A program made the position numbers and the translations under genes. From an uncultured SAR86 cluster bacterium (GTDB lineage: Bacteria; Pseudomonadota; Gammaproteobacteria; Magnimaribacterales; AG-339-G14), in NCBI GenBank assembly GCA_902594855.1, contig CACJNS010000001.1, forward strand, positions 168,696-232,695: a stretch of 64,000 bases of DNA, read 5' to 3'. A model generated the notes under the pieces. That model worked only from the letters and a program-made list of their open reading frames with translations, had not been told where the DNA came from and made no database searches. Shown here in pieces: positions 42,815 to 52,000 of this stretch; within the stretch, counting starts at the first letter, position 1; each line of letters starts with the position of its first letter.

Positions 42815-43633
42815 TTAGTGGACGCCTGTAATTTTTTTTGAAAGATGGATTTTTCCAAAAGGTTCATTTTGAATCCCCTTTATTAGTGAATCTTTAAGTA
42901 GCTCCATAATTGCTAACAAGACAACTGCAACGCCCATCTTTCCTTCTGACTTCTTTATCAAATCATTGAAAGCTATCAAGTCACTTTGTTGGAGTAATTC
43001 AAGAATTTCAGTCATCCTTTCTCTTGTAGAAAGTTCTTCAAAATCAATAACATGACTTTTATTAAGACTTATTCTTTCTTTAAGCTCATTAAAAATAAGC
43101 ACTAAGTCTTCTCCTGTAATTTTTGGTTTTTCTTTTGATGCTTCAAATTCAGGTTTTGCTGCACTAGCGAGATAAAAATCACGGTTTACCATTGGAATAT
43201 CGTTTAAGCTTTCAGATGCTTTTTTATATCTCTCGTATTCTTGAAGTCTTCTAATTAATTCTGATCTCGGATCGTCTTCTATCTCATCATCTTCAGATAG
43301 TGAAGGTAGCAAAATCCTAGATTTTATTTCTGCAAGATAAGCAGACATGACTAGGTATTCACCAGCCAAATCAAATTGAAGTTCTTCCATGAGGTTTATG
43401 TATGAAATATATTGATCAGTAATCAAAGAAACATCTATGTTGGCAATATCAAGGTTCTGCTTTTTAATAAAATACAAAAGGAGGTCTAACGGGCCTTCAA
43501 ATGAATCTAAAAATATTCTTAGAGAATTAGGTGGGATGTATAAATCTTCGGGAAGGTCAGATATATTTTCGCCTTGCAATTTTAGAGGCAATTCTTGTTG
43601 TTCAGCTTTATTGATGTCTTTTATTATATCCAC
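42815..43633 (-). CDS. scpA: Segregation and condensation protein A (kleisin)
   Basis: 272 aa kleisin that bridges Smc heads with ScpB. Blocks are LRIFLDSFEGPLDLLLYFIKKQ, NLDIANIDVSLITDQYISYI and YLVMSAYLAEIKSRILLPS. It begins with GTG at 43633. Smc itself is not in the window. A TATAAT element lies 16 nt upstream, so the leader is very short and no ribosome-binding site is visible. Confidence 0.93.
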   Translation of the reverse strand: MDIIKDINKAEQQELPLKLQGENISDLPEDLYIPPNSLRIFLDSFEGPLDLLLYFIKKQNLDIANIDVSLITDQYISYINLMEELQFDLAGEYLVMSAYLAEIKSRILLPSLSEDDEIEDDPRSELIRRLQEYERYKKASESLNDIPMVNRDFYLASAAKPEFEASKEKPKITGEDLVLIFNELKERISLNKSHVIDFEELSTRERMTEILELLQQSDLIAFNDLIKKSEGKMGVAVVLLAIMELLKDSLIKGIQNEPFGKIHLSKKITGVH

Positions 43634-43648
43634 AGCTGTTTTGAGCGA

Positions 43649-43654
43649 ATTATA
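43649..43654 (-). promoter_or_regulatory. Candidate -10 element for scpA-scpB-rluB
   Basis: TATAAT on the minus strand, 15 nt before the scpA GTG. Predicted initiation leaves roughly a 9-nt leader. A TTGTGC at 18-nt spacing is a weak -35. It lies in the 73-nt gap after nadE. Confidence 0.45.
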
Positions 43655-43706
43655 GCTTAATTGCCTTCAAAAGCACAAAATGTAGTGATTTTTTCTTACT
43701 ATAACC

Positions 43707-45308
43707 CTATATATTGGGTTTCCATGAATTGGTGATAGGATACCTTCTACCCTTGTCAAAATTTCTGTCGGATATTTTCACTCCCAATGGAGCCTGCCTT
43801 CTTTTGTACTCATTGAAATCAATAAGTCCGATTATTTTTTCTACAGTCTTCTCATCAAAACCTTCTTGAATTATCTCTTTTACGGAAAAATCCTTTTCTA
43901 CGTAGAGCTCTATTATTGGATCCAATATTTCATAATCTGGCAGAGAATCAGAATCTTTTTGATCTGGAGCTAGTTCAGCGCTTGGGGGTCTTGTAATGAT
44001 TCTTTCTGGAATCACTTCATTTAATCCATTTCTATATTTTGATAGTTCGTAAACCAATGTCTTTGATACATCTTTTAAAACTGCAAATCCTCCCGCTGTA
44101 TCACCGTATAAGGTCGAGTAGCCAACTGCAGTTTCACTTTTATTTCCCGTTGTGAGAACTAATAAACCGTCTTTGTTTGAAATAGCCATCAGAGTCACTC
44201 CTCTGATTCTTGACTGCAAATTTTCTTCGGTTTTATCAATTTTTTTATTGTTAAAAATTTCAGAAAGCTTGCTCATGTGAGCGTCATAAACCTTCTCTAT
44301 TGGGATTTCTTGATGATTGATTTTTAAATTCTTTGCCAAAAGTGCAGCATCATTGATGCTAATGTCTGCAGTATATTTAAAAGGCATCATTATCGTTCTA
44401 ACTTTTTCTGAACCAAGAGCATCTGTTGCAATCGTTACTGTCAAAGCAGAGTCAATACCGCCGGATGAACCAATTAGTACTCCTTTGAAGTTATTTTTTT
44501 CTACGTAGTCTTTTGTAGCTAGGACTAATGAATCATAAAGATCTTTCAATCTGTTAGATGTTTTTTCGTTGATTGAACTATTATTTATTTCTTCATGATT
44601 AAATTGAATAGAGTCAGTCGCAAAGCTTTTAAGCTCAATAGTCACATCTCCTTGCTTATTGATTACTGAGGAAGTGCCATCAAAAACCAGTTCATCTTGT
44701 CCTCCTGTTTGATTTACGTATATCAGAGGTATGTTTAACTTTTCAGAGATCTTGGCAAAAACATTGCCTCTCTCTTCTTTCTTACTGGTGGTAAATGGAG
44801 AAGCACTAAGATTTATGAGAAGGTCTAGATTATTTTCTTTTTGCAAATCTATAAATCCTTCATCCCAAATGTCTTCACAAATTGAAAGTCCAATTTTGAG
44901 ATCATTTAATTGAAAGAAGTTCTTGGAGCTGCCATTAGAAAAGTATCTCTTTTCATCAAATTCAATATAGTTTGGAAGAACATGTTTATCATAGATTTGA
45001 ATGATTCCAGATTTATCGATTAAAGCAGCCGAATTGTATCTTTTGCCGTCTTTCTTTGTTGGCAGTCCAATTAAAACTTTTGATTTGTTTATTGATGATG
45101 ACAAATTTTCAACACTTTTTTGTGCAGAAATAAGAAAATCTTCTCTCAATAATAAATCTTCAGGTGGATAACCTGTAATAAATAGCTCGCTAAATACAAT
45201 GAGATCTGAACCAGATGATTCAAATTTCAAAATGTAATCTCTTGCTATAGAAGTATTCCCTTCTATATCACCAACGATGGGATTTTCCTGTACTAGAGAA
45301 ATTTTCAC
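43707..45308 (-). CDS. nadE: Glutamine-dependent NAD(+) synthetase
   Basis: 533 aa two-domain enzyme. The N-terminal nitrilase-type glutaminase (1-250) shows the triad in VFSELFITGYPPEDLLL (Glu), KHVLPNYIEFDEKRYF (Lys) and GLSICEDIWDEG (Cys). The C-terminal synthetase has the ATP pyrophosphatase loop LIGSSGGIDSALTVTIA and TTGNKSETAVGYSTLYGD. It makes NAD from deamido-NAD, ATP and glutamine. GTG start at 45308. Confidence 0.96.
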   Translation of the reverse strand: MKISLVQENPIVGDIEGNTSIARDYILKFESSGSDLIVFSELFITGYPPEDLLLREDFLISAQKSVENLSSSINKSKVLIGLPTKKDGKRYNSAALIDKSGIIQIYDKHVLPNYIEFDEKRYFSNGSSKNFFQLNDLKIGLSICEDIWDEGFIDLQKENNLDLLINLSASPFTTSKKEERGNVFAKISEKLNIPLIYVNQTGGQDELVFDGTSSVINKQGDVTIELKSFATDSIQFNHEEINNSSINEKTSNRLKDLYDSLVLATKDYVEKNNFKGVLIGSSGGIDSALTVTIATDALGSEKVRTIMMPFKYTADISINDAALLAKNLKINHQEIPIEKVYDAHMSKLSEIFNNKKIDKTEENLQSRIRGVTLMAISNKDGLLVLTTGNKSETAVGYSTLYGDTAGGFAVLKDVSKTLVYELSKYRNGLNEVIPERIITRPPSAELAPDQKDSDSLPDYEILDPIIELYVEKDFSVKEIIQEGFDEKTVEKIIGLIDFNEYKRRQAPLGVKISDRNFDKGRRYPITNSWKPNI

Positions 45309-45374
45309 TGTATATTTAGATTAAAACCTTTAAATTGAAGAGATTATATATAAAATGCTTTCACTTAAAGAATT

Positions 45375-46445
45375 ATGCAATATTTAACAGACAATACTAG
45401 GATTAAAGGTCTTTTGGAGGTCACACCTCCAATCAAGCTAATTGATAAGTTACCCCTGTCTTCAAAAGCATCAAAACTGGTTTATGAATCAAGGAATGAA
45501 CTATCCTCAATTCTTAAGCAAGAAGATGACCGTTTATTAGTTGTAGTAGGTCCCTGTTCCATTCATGACCCAAAGGCTGCCATAGAATATGCAAAAAAAT
45601 TAAAGCCGCTTGCTGATGATTTATCGAAAGAACTCAAAATAGTCATGAGGGTTTATTTTGAAAAACCTAGAACCACAATTGGATGGAAAGGTCTGATAAA
45701 TGACCCAGATATTGATAACAGCTTCAACATAAATAAAGGACTAAAAACTGCTAGAAAACTTCTTTTAGAAATAAATGAATTAGGATTGCCTGCAGGTACA
45801 GAATACCTCGATATTATCACTCCGCAATATATCTCAGATTTAATATCTTGGGGAGCAATTGGAGCTAGAACCACTGAGAGTCAGATTCATAGAGAGTTAG
45901 CTTCTGGGTTATCTTGTCCTGTTGGTTTTAAAAACAGCACTAATGGCTCAGTAAAAGTAGCCGTTGATGCTCTTAAAGCTGCTAGTCATTCACACATCTT
46001 CTTATCCATTACCAAAGAAGGTAAGTCGGCTATCTTCAACTCAGCGGGTAATGAAGATTGTCACGTGATCCTTAGAGGAGGAAGTGAGCCTAATTACAAA
46101 GATAAAGACATAAGAGAAACATCAAAAATACTTAAGGAAAATGGATTAATAGATTCTGTCATGGTTGATATGAGCCATGGTAATAGCAGCAAACAGTTCA
46201 AAAAACAGTTGATAGTAAATCAAGACCTTTGTAACCAGATATCATCTGGATCAAAAAATATCATAGGAGTCATGATTGAAAGCAATTTAATTGAGGGAAA
46301 CCAAAGCTCCGATAATAAAAATAAGCTCAAATACGGACAAAGTATCACTGACGCTTGCGTTGGCTGGGAAGATACAGAAATTATGCTGAATTTGCTTTCA
46401 AGTGCTGTCAAAAATAGAAGACAGAATATGAAGGTTTCAGCATAA
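45375..46445 (+). CDS. aroG: 3-deoxy-7-phosphoheptulonate synthase, class I (DAHP synthase)
   Basis: 356 aa. It condenses PEP and erythrose 4-phosphate, the first shikimate step. Blocks are RLLVVVGPCSIHDPKAAIEY, IVMRVYFEKPRTTIGWKG, GAIGARTTESQIHRELASGL, GFKNSTNGSVKVA, HVILRGGSEPNY and VDMSHGNSSKQF. Length and motifs fit the AroF/AroG/AroH family; which amino acid inhibits it cannot be read reliably. It is divergent from nadE (66-nt gap) and abuts the DnaT-like gene. Confidence 0.94.
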   Translation: MQYLTDNTRIKGLLEVTPPIKLIDKLPLSSKASKLVYESRNELSSILKQEDDRLLVVVGPCSIHDPKAAIEYAKKLKPLADDLSKELKIVMRVYFEKPRTTIGWKGLINDPDIDNSFNINKGLKTARKLLLEINELGLPAGTEYLDIITPQYISDLISWGAIGARTTESQIHRELASGLSCPVGFKNSTNGSVKVAVDALKAASHSHIFLSITKEGKSAIFNSAGNEDCHVILRGGSEPNYKDKDIRETSKILKENGLIDSVMVDMSHGNSSKQFKKQLIVNQDLCNQISSGSKNIIGVMIESNLIEGNQSSDNKNKLKYGQSITDACVGWEDTEIMLNLLSSAVKNRRQNMKVSA

Positions 46446-47357
46446 ATGTCAGGGAAAAAATACTCTTTCTCAAAAGAAATTGCAGAATCTCTTGGAATTA
46501 CTGAAGCAATCATCCTAGACTTTTTCCAAAACAATCGAGAAAACTTTTCCTTGAGTATTCTGAAGGATGAACTTCGGTTCTTGGATGTTTCACAAATAGA
46601 AAATTCTTATCAGAAACTTGATAATTTAGGCCTTTTCAACAATATTCCTGCTAAGGACAATGGTTCCAATCTAGATGAGTCCATGAATTTTTATCCTAGT
46701 GAAGATTTAGTTAAACAAGCTTGCAATTTAGGAATCGAAGAGGATTTCTTAGGAGATCAGATTCCAAGTTTTAATTTATTCTGGAAAGGAAAAGATTTAA
46801 AGCCGCATTTAAAGGAGTCAAAATTTCTTCAATACGCTTTGAAAAATTGGAGAGAAAAGGAAAAAATTGAATATCAAGAATCGAAGAAAGTTCTCATAGA
46901 TAATAACTGGCAGCCCTCTGAGGATGCCAGGTCAATTCTTAAAGGTTTAGAAATAGGTGATTCTTTCATTGAAAGCCTTCTGCCAGAGTTTATTTTATTT
47001 TGGAAAGAAAAAAGGATTAAATCTAATTCTTGGAATTCCATTTTTTTAAATCATGCAAAAAAACAGTGGGCTAGAAAAAACTTTAAGCTTGATAGTGATA
47101 AAGAAGATCAACCTATGTCAAAAGATTGGCTACCCAGTGAGGATTGCATAAAGGTTTTGGAGGTAACTAATATTCCAGTTGATTTCATAGAATCAAAAAT
47201 ACCTGAATTTAGACTTTATTGGATTGATGCGGGAGAAATTTCGCCAAACTGGAACAATAAATTTATAAACTTTATAAAAAATTCTTGGGAAAAGGATTCA
47301 AAAAAAAGTTCCAACATATTGGAAAGGCTTGCTAATACCGAATGGGCGAAAAAGTAA
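46446..47357 (+). CDS. Protein with three tandem DnaT-like single-strand-DNA-binding domains
   Basis: 303 aa. Residues 1-65 look like a winged-helix region (SFSKEIAESLGITEAIILDFF). Three repeats of the DnaT C-terminal domain follow at about 77-137, 152-213 and 225-290. Their shared pattern is W-x-PSED near the start, then F-I-E-x-IPEF-x2-YW and a closing W-x2-F-x3-K-x2-W, for example NWQPSEDARSILKGLEIGDS and DWLPSEDCIKVLEVTNIPVD. DnaT normally has one such domain and helps load the DnaB helicase. It starts right after the DAHP synthase stop and overlaps the lambda-P-like gene by 16 nt. Confidence 0.82.
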   Translation: MSGKKYSFSKEIAESLGITEAIILDFFQNNRENFSLSILKDELRFLDVSQIENSYQKLDNLGLFNNIPAKDNGSNLDESMNFYPSEDLVKQACNLGIEEDFLGDQIPSFNLFWKGKDLKPHLKESKFLQYALKNWREKEKIEYQESKKVLIDNNWQPSEDARSILKGLEIGDSFIESLLPEFILFWKEKRIKSNSWNSIFLNHAKKQWARKNFKLDSDKEDQPMSKDWLPSEDCIKVLEVTNIPVDFIESKIPEFRLYWIDAGEISPNWNNKFINFIKNSWEKDSKKSSNILERLANTEWAKK

Positions 47358-47929
47358 AAATTCCAAATAATCATGTAGAGTTGGTTAATCTAATTTTTGC
47401 TCAATTGGAAATTACTTATCACAATCAATTTCATAAAGCTTTTAAGGATGAAGTTAGTTTAAATTTAGCAAAGCAATTGTGGCTAAAAAAGTTAGAAATC
47501 TTCTCTTTGGATTTAATATTTGAAGCAATTGATGAATTGACTTCAAAATCAAAATTTCTTCCGTCGTTGAGTCAAACATTAGAAGAAATTAAAAGTCATT
47601 ACTTAAAAAAAGAGGGAATTCAGTCTATTGAATCTGCTTTTGCTGAGGCCTGTTTAGGGTCAGATGAACCTGAAAATTTCAAATGGTCACATCCTTTGGT
47701 ATATGAAACGGCTAAAAACTTTGGTTGGGCTGATCTCAGGCGCTCTGAAGAAAGAATAGGTTTTGAAAAGTTTCAGGCTCTGATGTCCGATTCGATAAAG
47801 GACTATCTCAGCGATGCCAGCAATTTTTATCTTCCAGAATTAAACGCAATAAAAGAAAGTAAAACTAATTTGTCTCAGGAAGAACAAATTCACCTTCTTG
47901 AAAAGTTAAAAGAAAAGCATTCAAATTAA
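47342..47929 (+). CDS. Lambda-P-like replication protein (putative helicase loader)
   Basis: 195 aa. The region around residues 14-85 parallels phage lambda P: an L-V-x-L-I-F start, L-A-K-Q-L-W-L-K-K-L (compare RRQWVLAF) and SKFLPSLSQTLEEIKSHY (compare RPFLPSPGQFVAWC). FKWSHPLVYETAKNFGWADLR follows as in Pseudomonas proteins annotated as replication protein P. Lambda P recruits DnaB to an origin. Coupling to a DnaT-like gene supports a role in helicase loading or restart. No other phage gene is nearby. The P similarity is by eye and moderate. Confidence 0.65.
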   Translation: MGEKVKIPNNHVELVNLIFAQLEITYHNQFHKAFKDEVSLNLAKQLWLKKLEIFSLDLIFEAIDELTSKSKFLPSLSQTLEEIKSHYLKKEGIQSIESAFAEACLGSDEPENFKWSHPLVYETAKNFGWADLRRSEERIGFEKFQALMSDSIKDYLSDASNFYLPELNAIKESKTNLSQEEQIHLLEKLKEKHSN

Positions 47930-47935
47930 TTATTG

Positions 47936-47968
47936 ACATGCTTACTGTCATAAGATAAAAAAGCATGT
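47936..47968. promoter_or_regulatory. Inverted repeat, candidate operator of the RND efflux operon
   Basis: ACATGCTT (47936-47943) and AAGCATGT (47961-47968) form a perfect 8-bp inverted repeat separated by 17 nt. A TTGACA hexamer (47933-47938) overlaps the left arm. There is no T-run, so it is not an intrinsic terminator. Placement upstream of an efflux pair suits a TetR- or MarR-type repressor site; no such regulator gene is adjacent. Confidence 0.35.
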
Positions 47969-47983
47969 AATACATAGCTAAGT

Positions 47984-47992
47984 TGATATAAT
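47984..47992 (+). promoter_or_regulatory. Extended -10 promoter of the RND efflux operon
   Basis: TG-A-TATAAT, identical to the element before the acyl cassette, lies 25 nt before ATG 48017. A start near 47999 would leave an 18-nt leader with no clear ribosome-binding site. Confidence 0.5.
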
Positions 47993-48016
47993 CCCTTTCG
48001 TCTCCATATTAATTAC

Positions 48017-49087
48017 ATGAAATTTTTAAGCTCAATCTTAAAATCGATATTTTCGATTTCTAACCTACAATCTGCAGGAATCTTTTTATTTTTTGCATCG
48101 ATCTGGATGATTTCAGGTTTTTTTGTGGAAAAGGAAATTCCTACCAAGCAAGTTGTCATTGAAGAAACGACTGTCAGAGTGATGAAACAGTCTGCTCAGC
48201 CTTTCGCAAGAAATATTATTTTAAAAGGTTCTGCGGAGGCAGATAAAAATGTTCAATTAAGAGCGGAGACCTCAGGTCAAGTCATTGGCCTTCCAGTTGC
48301 CCAAGGACAATTTGTCAAAAAAGGTAGTCCAATATGCCAAATTTTTGTTGGGGATAAAGACGAAGTAGCAAAGGAAGCTTCTTTGAATTACGAAACTGCA
48401 AAAAAATTATTCGATGAGGGACTTTATTCGAATAGCCAGCTACAAGCTGCGAAAGCCAGGTACGAAAGAGCCTTTCAGGATCTAGACTTCGCATCTGTAA
48501 AAGCTCCTTTTGACGGAATAGTGGACAGGATTGATCTAGATGTAGGAGACTTTCTGCCAAGACAAGGTATTTGTGCGACTGTATTAGATCTTAATCCAAT
48601 TCTTATTTCGGCGGAGATTTCTGAAAACGATATGTCAGAAATTTCTCTCGATTCAAAAGCGAAGGTTGAATTGAATAATGGAAAAGTTTTTCAAGGGGAT
48701 GTTAAATTCATTTCTTCATCAGCCAATCCAGTCACTAGAACGTTTAGAGTAGAAATTTCAGTTCCCAATCCAGAGTCTGAAATAAAAGATGGGATGACTT
48801 CTGAAGTAACTCTAAAAGGAACAGAAAGATTGGCTCATTTGGTTCCGGTTTCAGTTTTGCGTTTAGATGTTAATGGTGATTTAGGTATAAGAATAATAGA
48901 CGGAGATGGTCTAGTAGCCTTTCGATCAATTGAATTAATTGAAGACACCAGCTTTGGAGCATGGATAACTGGTCTTGATACTATTTCAACAATCATAACG
49001 GTCGGACAAGATTACGTATCCCAAGGAGAAAAAGTAGGTATAGCTTTAGATAGCAGATTTACGGATTCTAATGAAAGGATTAATTGA
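48017..49087 (+). CDS. RND efflux periplasmic adaptor (membrane fusion protein)
   Basis: 356 aa. One N-terminal membrane anchor (about residues 20-38) leads to the periplasmic part. The barrel-sandwich (lipoyl) halves are LRAETSGQVIGLPVAQGQFV and VKAPFDGIVDRIDLDVGDFL, enclosing a short helical hairpin (EASLNYETAKKLFDEGLY). The beta-barrel has VTRTFRVEISVPNPES and IKDGMTSEVTL. It links the RND pump to an outer-membrane channel, which is not encoded here. It overlaps the pump gene by 17 nt. Confidence 0.92.
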   Translation: MKFLSSILKSIFSISNLQSAGIFLFFASIWMISGFFVEKEIPTKQVVIEETTVRVMKQSAQPFARNIILKGSAEADKNVQLRAETSGQVIGLPVAQGQFVKKGSPICQIFVGDKDEVAKEASLNYETAKKLFDEGLYSNSQLQAAKARYERAFQDLDFASVKAPFDGIVDRIDLDVGDFLPRQGICATVLDLNPILISAEISENDMSEISLDSKAKVELNNGKVFQGDVKFISSSANPVTRTFRVEISVPNPESEIKDGMTSEVTLKGTERLAHLVPVSVLRLDVNGDLGIRIIDGDGLVAFRSIELIEDTSFGAWITGLDTISTIITVGQDYVSQGEKVGIALDSRFTDSNERIN

Positions 49088-52000
49088 TTTTTTTGTAGAT
49101 CGATACAGAACTACTTTAACAATGATGTTCCTCGTTTTAACGTGGGGAATTTTTTCTTATGGCCAAATTCCTAATGCCTCCGAACCAGATATAGATGTTC
49201 CCTTTGTGATGGTCAGCACCTTTTACGAAGGTGTTTCACCAGAAGATGCAGAAAGACTCATATCGAGACCACTAGAGAAAAGACTTTTAACAGTAGAAGA
49301 TGTTAAAGGAGTTCAATCTTATAGTAGATTGGATTTCTCCACTGTGATCGTTGAGTTCCCTATTGATTTTGACCCAGACATCGCAAAAACAAATGTCCGA
49401 GATGCTGTAGATGAAGTAGCTTTTAAATTACCTACTGATGCTGAAGAGCCAATGGTCAGTAACTTTAATTTTTCAAGATTCCCAATAATGCGAGTAAATC
49501 TTGTATCCAACGAATTATCAAAAAGAGAACTTAATTATATTGCTAAAGATTTAAGATCAGATGTTGAAAGTATCCCGCTCGTACTTGAAGCAAATTTGGC
49601 TGGGGTTCCGGAAGACCTTCTGGTAGTAGAAGTTGATAGAACTAGATTAGAGAGTTTTGGTATAACAGCGCAAGATTTTTATAATGCAATCTCTCAAAAC
49701 AATAGGGTAATTCCTGCTGGTTTAATAACAACAGGCACCGGCACATTTGCAGTTAAAGTTCCTTCGATTTTTGAAGATGTCAATGATGTAAGAAAAATTC
49801 CACTTATTAAAAGAGGAAACGCTGTAATAAGAATAGAAGATGTAGCTGAGATTCGAAGGTCATATAAAGATCAAGAAACTTATGCAAAGGTCAATGGCAA
49901 GAATACCGTTGCCATAGAAGTTGTAAAAAGAACGGATGCCAATGAGCTTGATGCAGTCGAGGCCATTAATAAGCTATTGGATAAGAAAAAAGAACTTTAT
50001 CCTCCTTCTCTCGAAATAGTCATCACAGAAGATAGAACTGCCTGGAATACAGTCATGTTAGAAGAACTTATGGGTAATGTTGTTACTGCTTTAGTGTTGG
50101 TAATGGCAGTTGCTTTGGCTACTATGGGTATTAGATCTTCATTAATGGTCGGCGCTGCAATTCCACTGTGTTTCTTCTTTGGAATGATAATTCTAAATGC
50201 ATACGGAACATCATTTAACTTTTTAGTCTGTTTTGGAATACTGATTTCTTTGGGAATGTTGATTGATGGAGCTGTAGTTGTAATTGAATTTGCCGATAGA
50301 AAAATGGCAGAAGGATTGGATAAAACAACAGCTTATAAACTAGCTGCGAGAAGGATGTTCTGGCCAGTAATAGCATCTAATCTGACGACTTTAGCCGCTT
50401 TTTTCCCACTCCTTTTTTGGGACTCTCTTTCTGGAAGCTTCCTGAGAACTCTTATTGTCACAGTATTTGCAGTTTTGGGTGGTTCGCTAATCTATGCTCT
50501 TCTATTTACTCCAGCCATAGGATCTTTGTTTGGCAGTATTGGAAATAGAAGCCAAGAGTCAATTCAAAACACCTCAAAGTTAGAAAACGGAGATCCTACA
50601 GAGCTTCCTGGAATAACCGGTGCTTATGCTAGATCATTGGACTTTATTCTTTCTAGGCCTATTCAAGTTTTATTCTTTGTAATCCTCCTCGTTTATACAA
50701 TTTTTCTCCTACAAGCGAGACATGGTGCCGGCTCAACTTTTTTTGCAGAGGGTGAACCCACCTTCGTCAGCGTAAATGTTGAAGCAAGAGGAAATTTAAA
50801 TGCGAATGAGAAATTAGAACTTATTGAGCAGATTGAAGATGAGCTTGTTCAAATTCCTGAAATTATAAAGTTATCAACCTTTACGGGTGGAAACTCTGCA
50901 GGAGATCCCCGAAGTAGAGGCTCGTCTGATGGCATCGGTGGATTTATGGTCGAGCTTGCATTTCTTGAAGAAGATGAAATTACTGGAGGTCTTAATGGCT
51001 ATCAAGTGCTTGATCAGATCAGAGAGATAAGCAAAGAATTTCCGGGCCTTAAATTTAATGTGAAAAGAGAAGAAGGAGGACCACCTATAGATGCTCCAAT
51101 TGAAATTGATATATCAGGACAAAATTCCAGAGTTGTTTACGAAGCAACAATAGCTCTTGAAGAATTCATGAAATCTTCAATTGATGGAGTAGATAACGTC
51201 AAAACAACAATTCCAGTTAGAAAAATTGAATGGGCAATGGATATTGATAAAGAAAAAGCTTCGTTGTTTGGGGTCTCAACTTCTGAAATTGGAGCGGCTG
51301 TTCAATTTGTCACAAATGGCCTCAGACTTGGAGAATACAGACCAGAAGACGTTGAGGATGAAGTTGAAATAAGAGTTAGATATCCTGAGTCTGAAAGAAG
51401 ACTAGATCAACTTGGAGAATTAAATATTCCTACTCGAGAAGGATTGATGCCTCTTAGTAGTTTTGTTGAAGTGGTTCCAAAACTCGATGTTCCTTCAATA
51501 AGAAGAGTTGATGGGGAAAGAGCTTATACAGTAACAGCAGATTACTTGGAAAATGCAGTTCCTTCGAACGTGATTTCTCAGATTAATACTTGGATAGATG
51601 AAAATATCGAATTTAACCAAATTAGTTTTAATTTTGGTGGAGAGCAAGAGGAAACCGAAGAAGCTACTGCTTTTTTTGCTACGGCTGGAATGATCTCAAT
51701 TTTCCTTATGGCTATGCTTCTTGTTACTCAATTAAATAGTTTTTATCAGGCTTTTGTCATTGTATTTGCCATAGTTCTATCAACTGCAGGTGTGCAGTTA
51801 GGCCTCTTAGTAACTCAATCTCTTACCAGCGTATTATTTACTGGATTATCAGTTGTGGCGTTAGCTGGAATCGTTGTTAATAACAATATTGTGCTTGTTG
51901 ATACTTATAACGTTTTAAAAAGAAACTCTATAAATTTAAAAGAGAAAGACATCCTTATTAGATCCTGTGCTCAGAGATTAAGACCTGTTTTCTTAACCTC

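Noticed and set aside
43700-43723. AACCC / GGGTT hairpin at the end of nadE
   Set aside because: Only 5 bp and not followed by a T-run on the minus strand, so not an intrinsic terminator.
45414-45432. Inverted repeat TTGGAGGT-CAC-ACCTCCAA early in the DAHP synthase gene
   Set aside because: The codons encode a conserved family segment (LLEVTPP) and no T-run follows, so chance is the simpler explanation; early-gene regulation is not excluded.
46446-47929. Prophage remnant, because of DnaT- and lambda-P-like proteins
   Set aside because: No integrase, structural or lysis genes and no att repeats; the genes are coupled to a housekeeping DAHP synthase.
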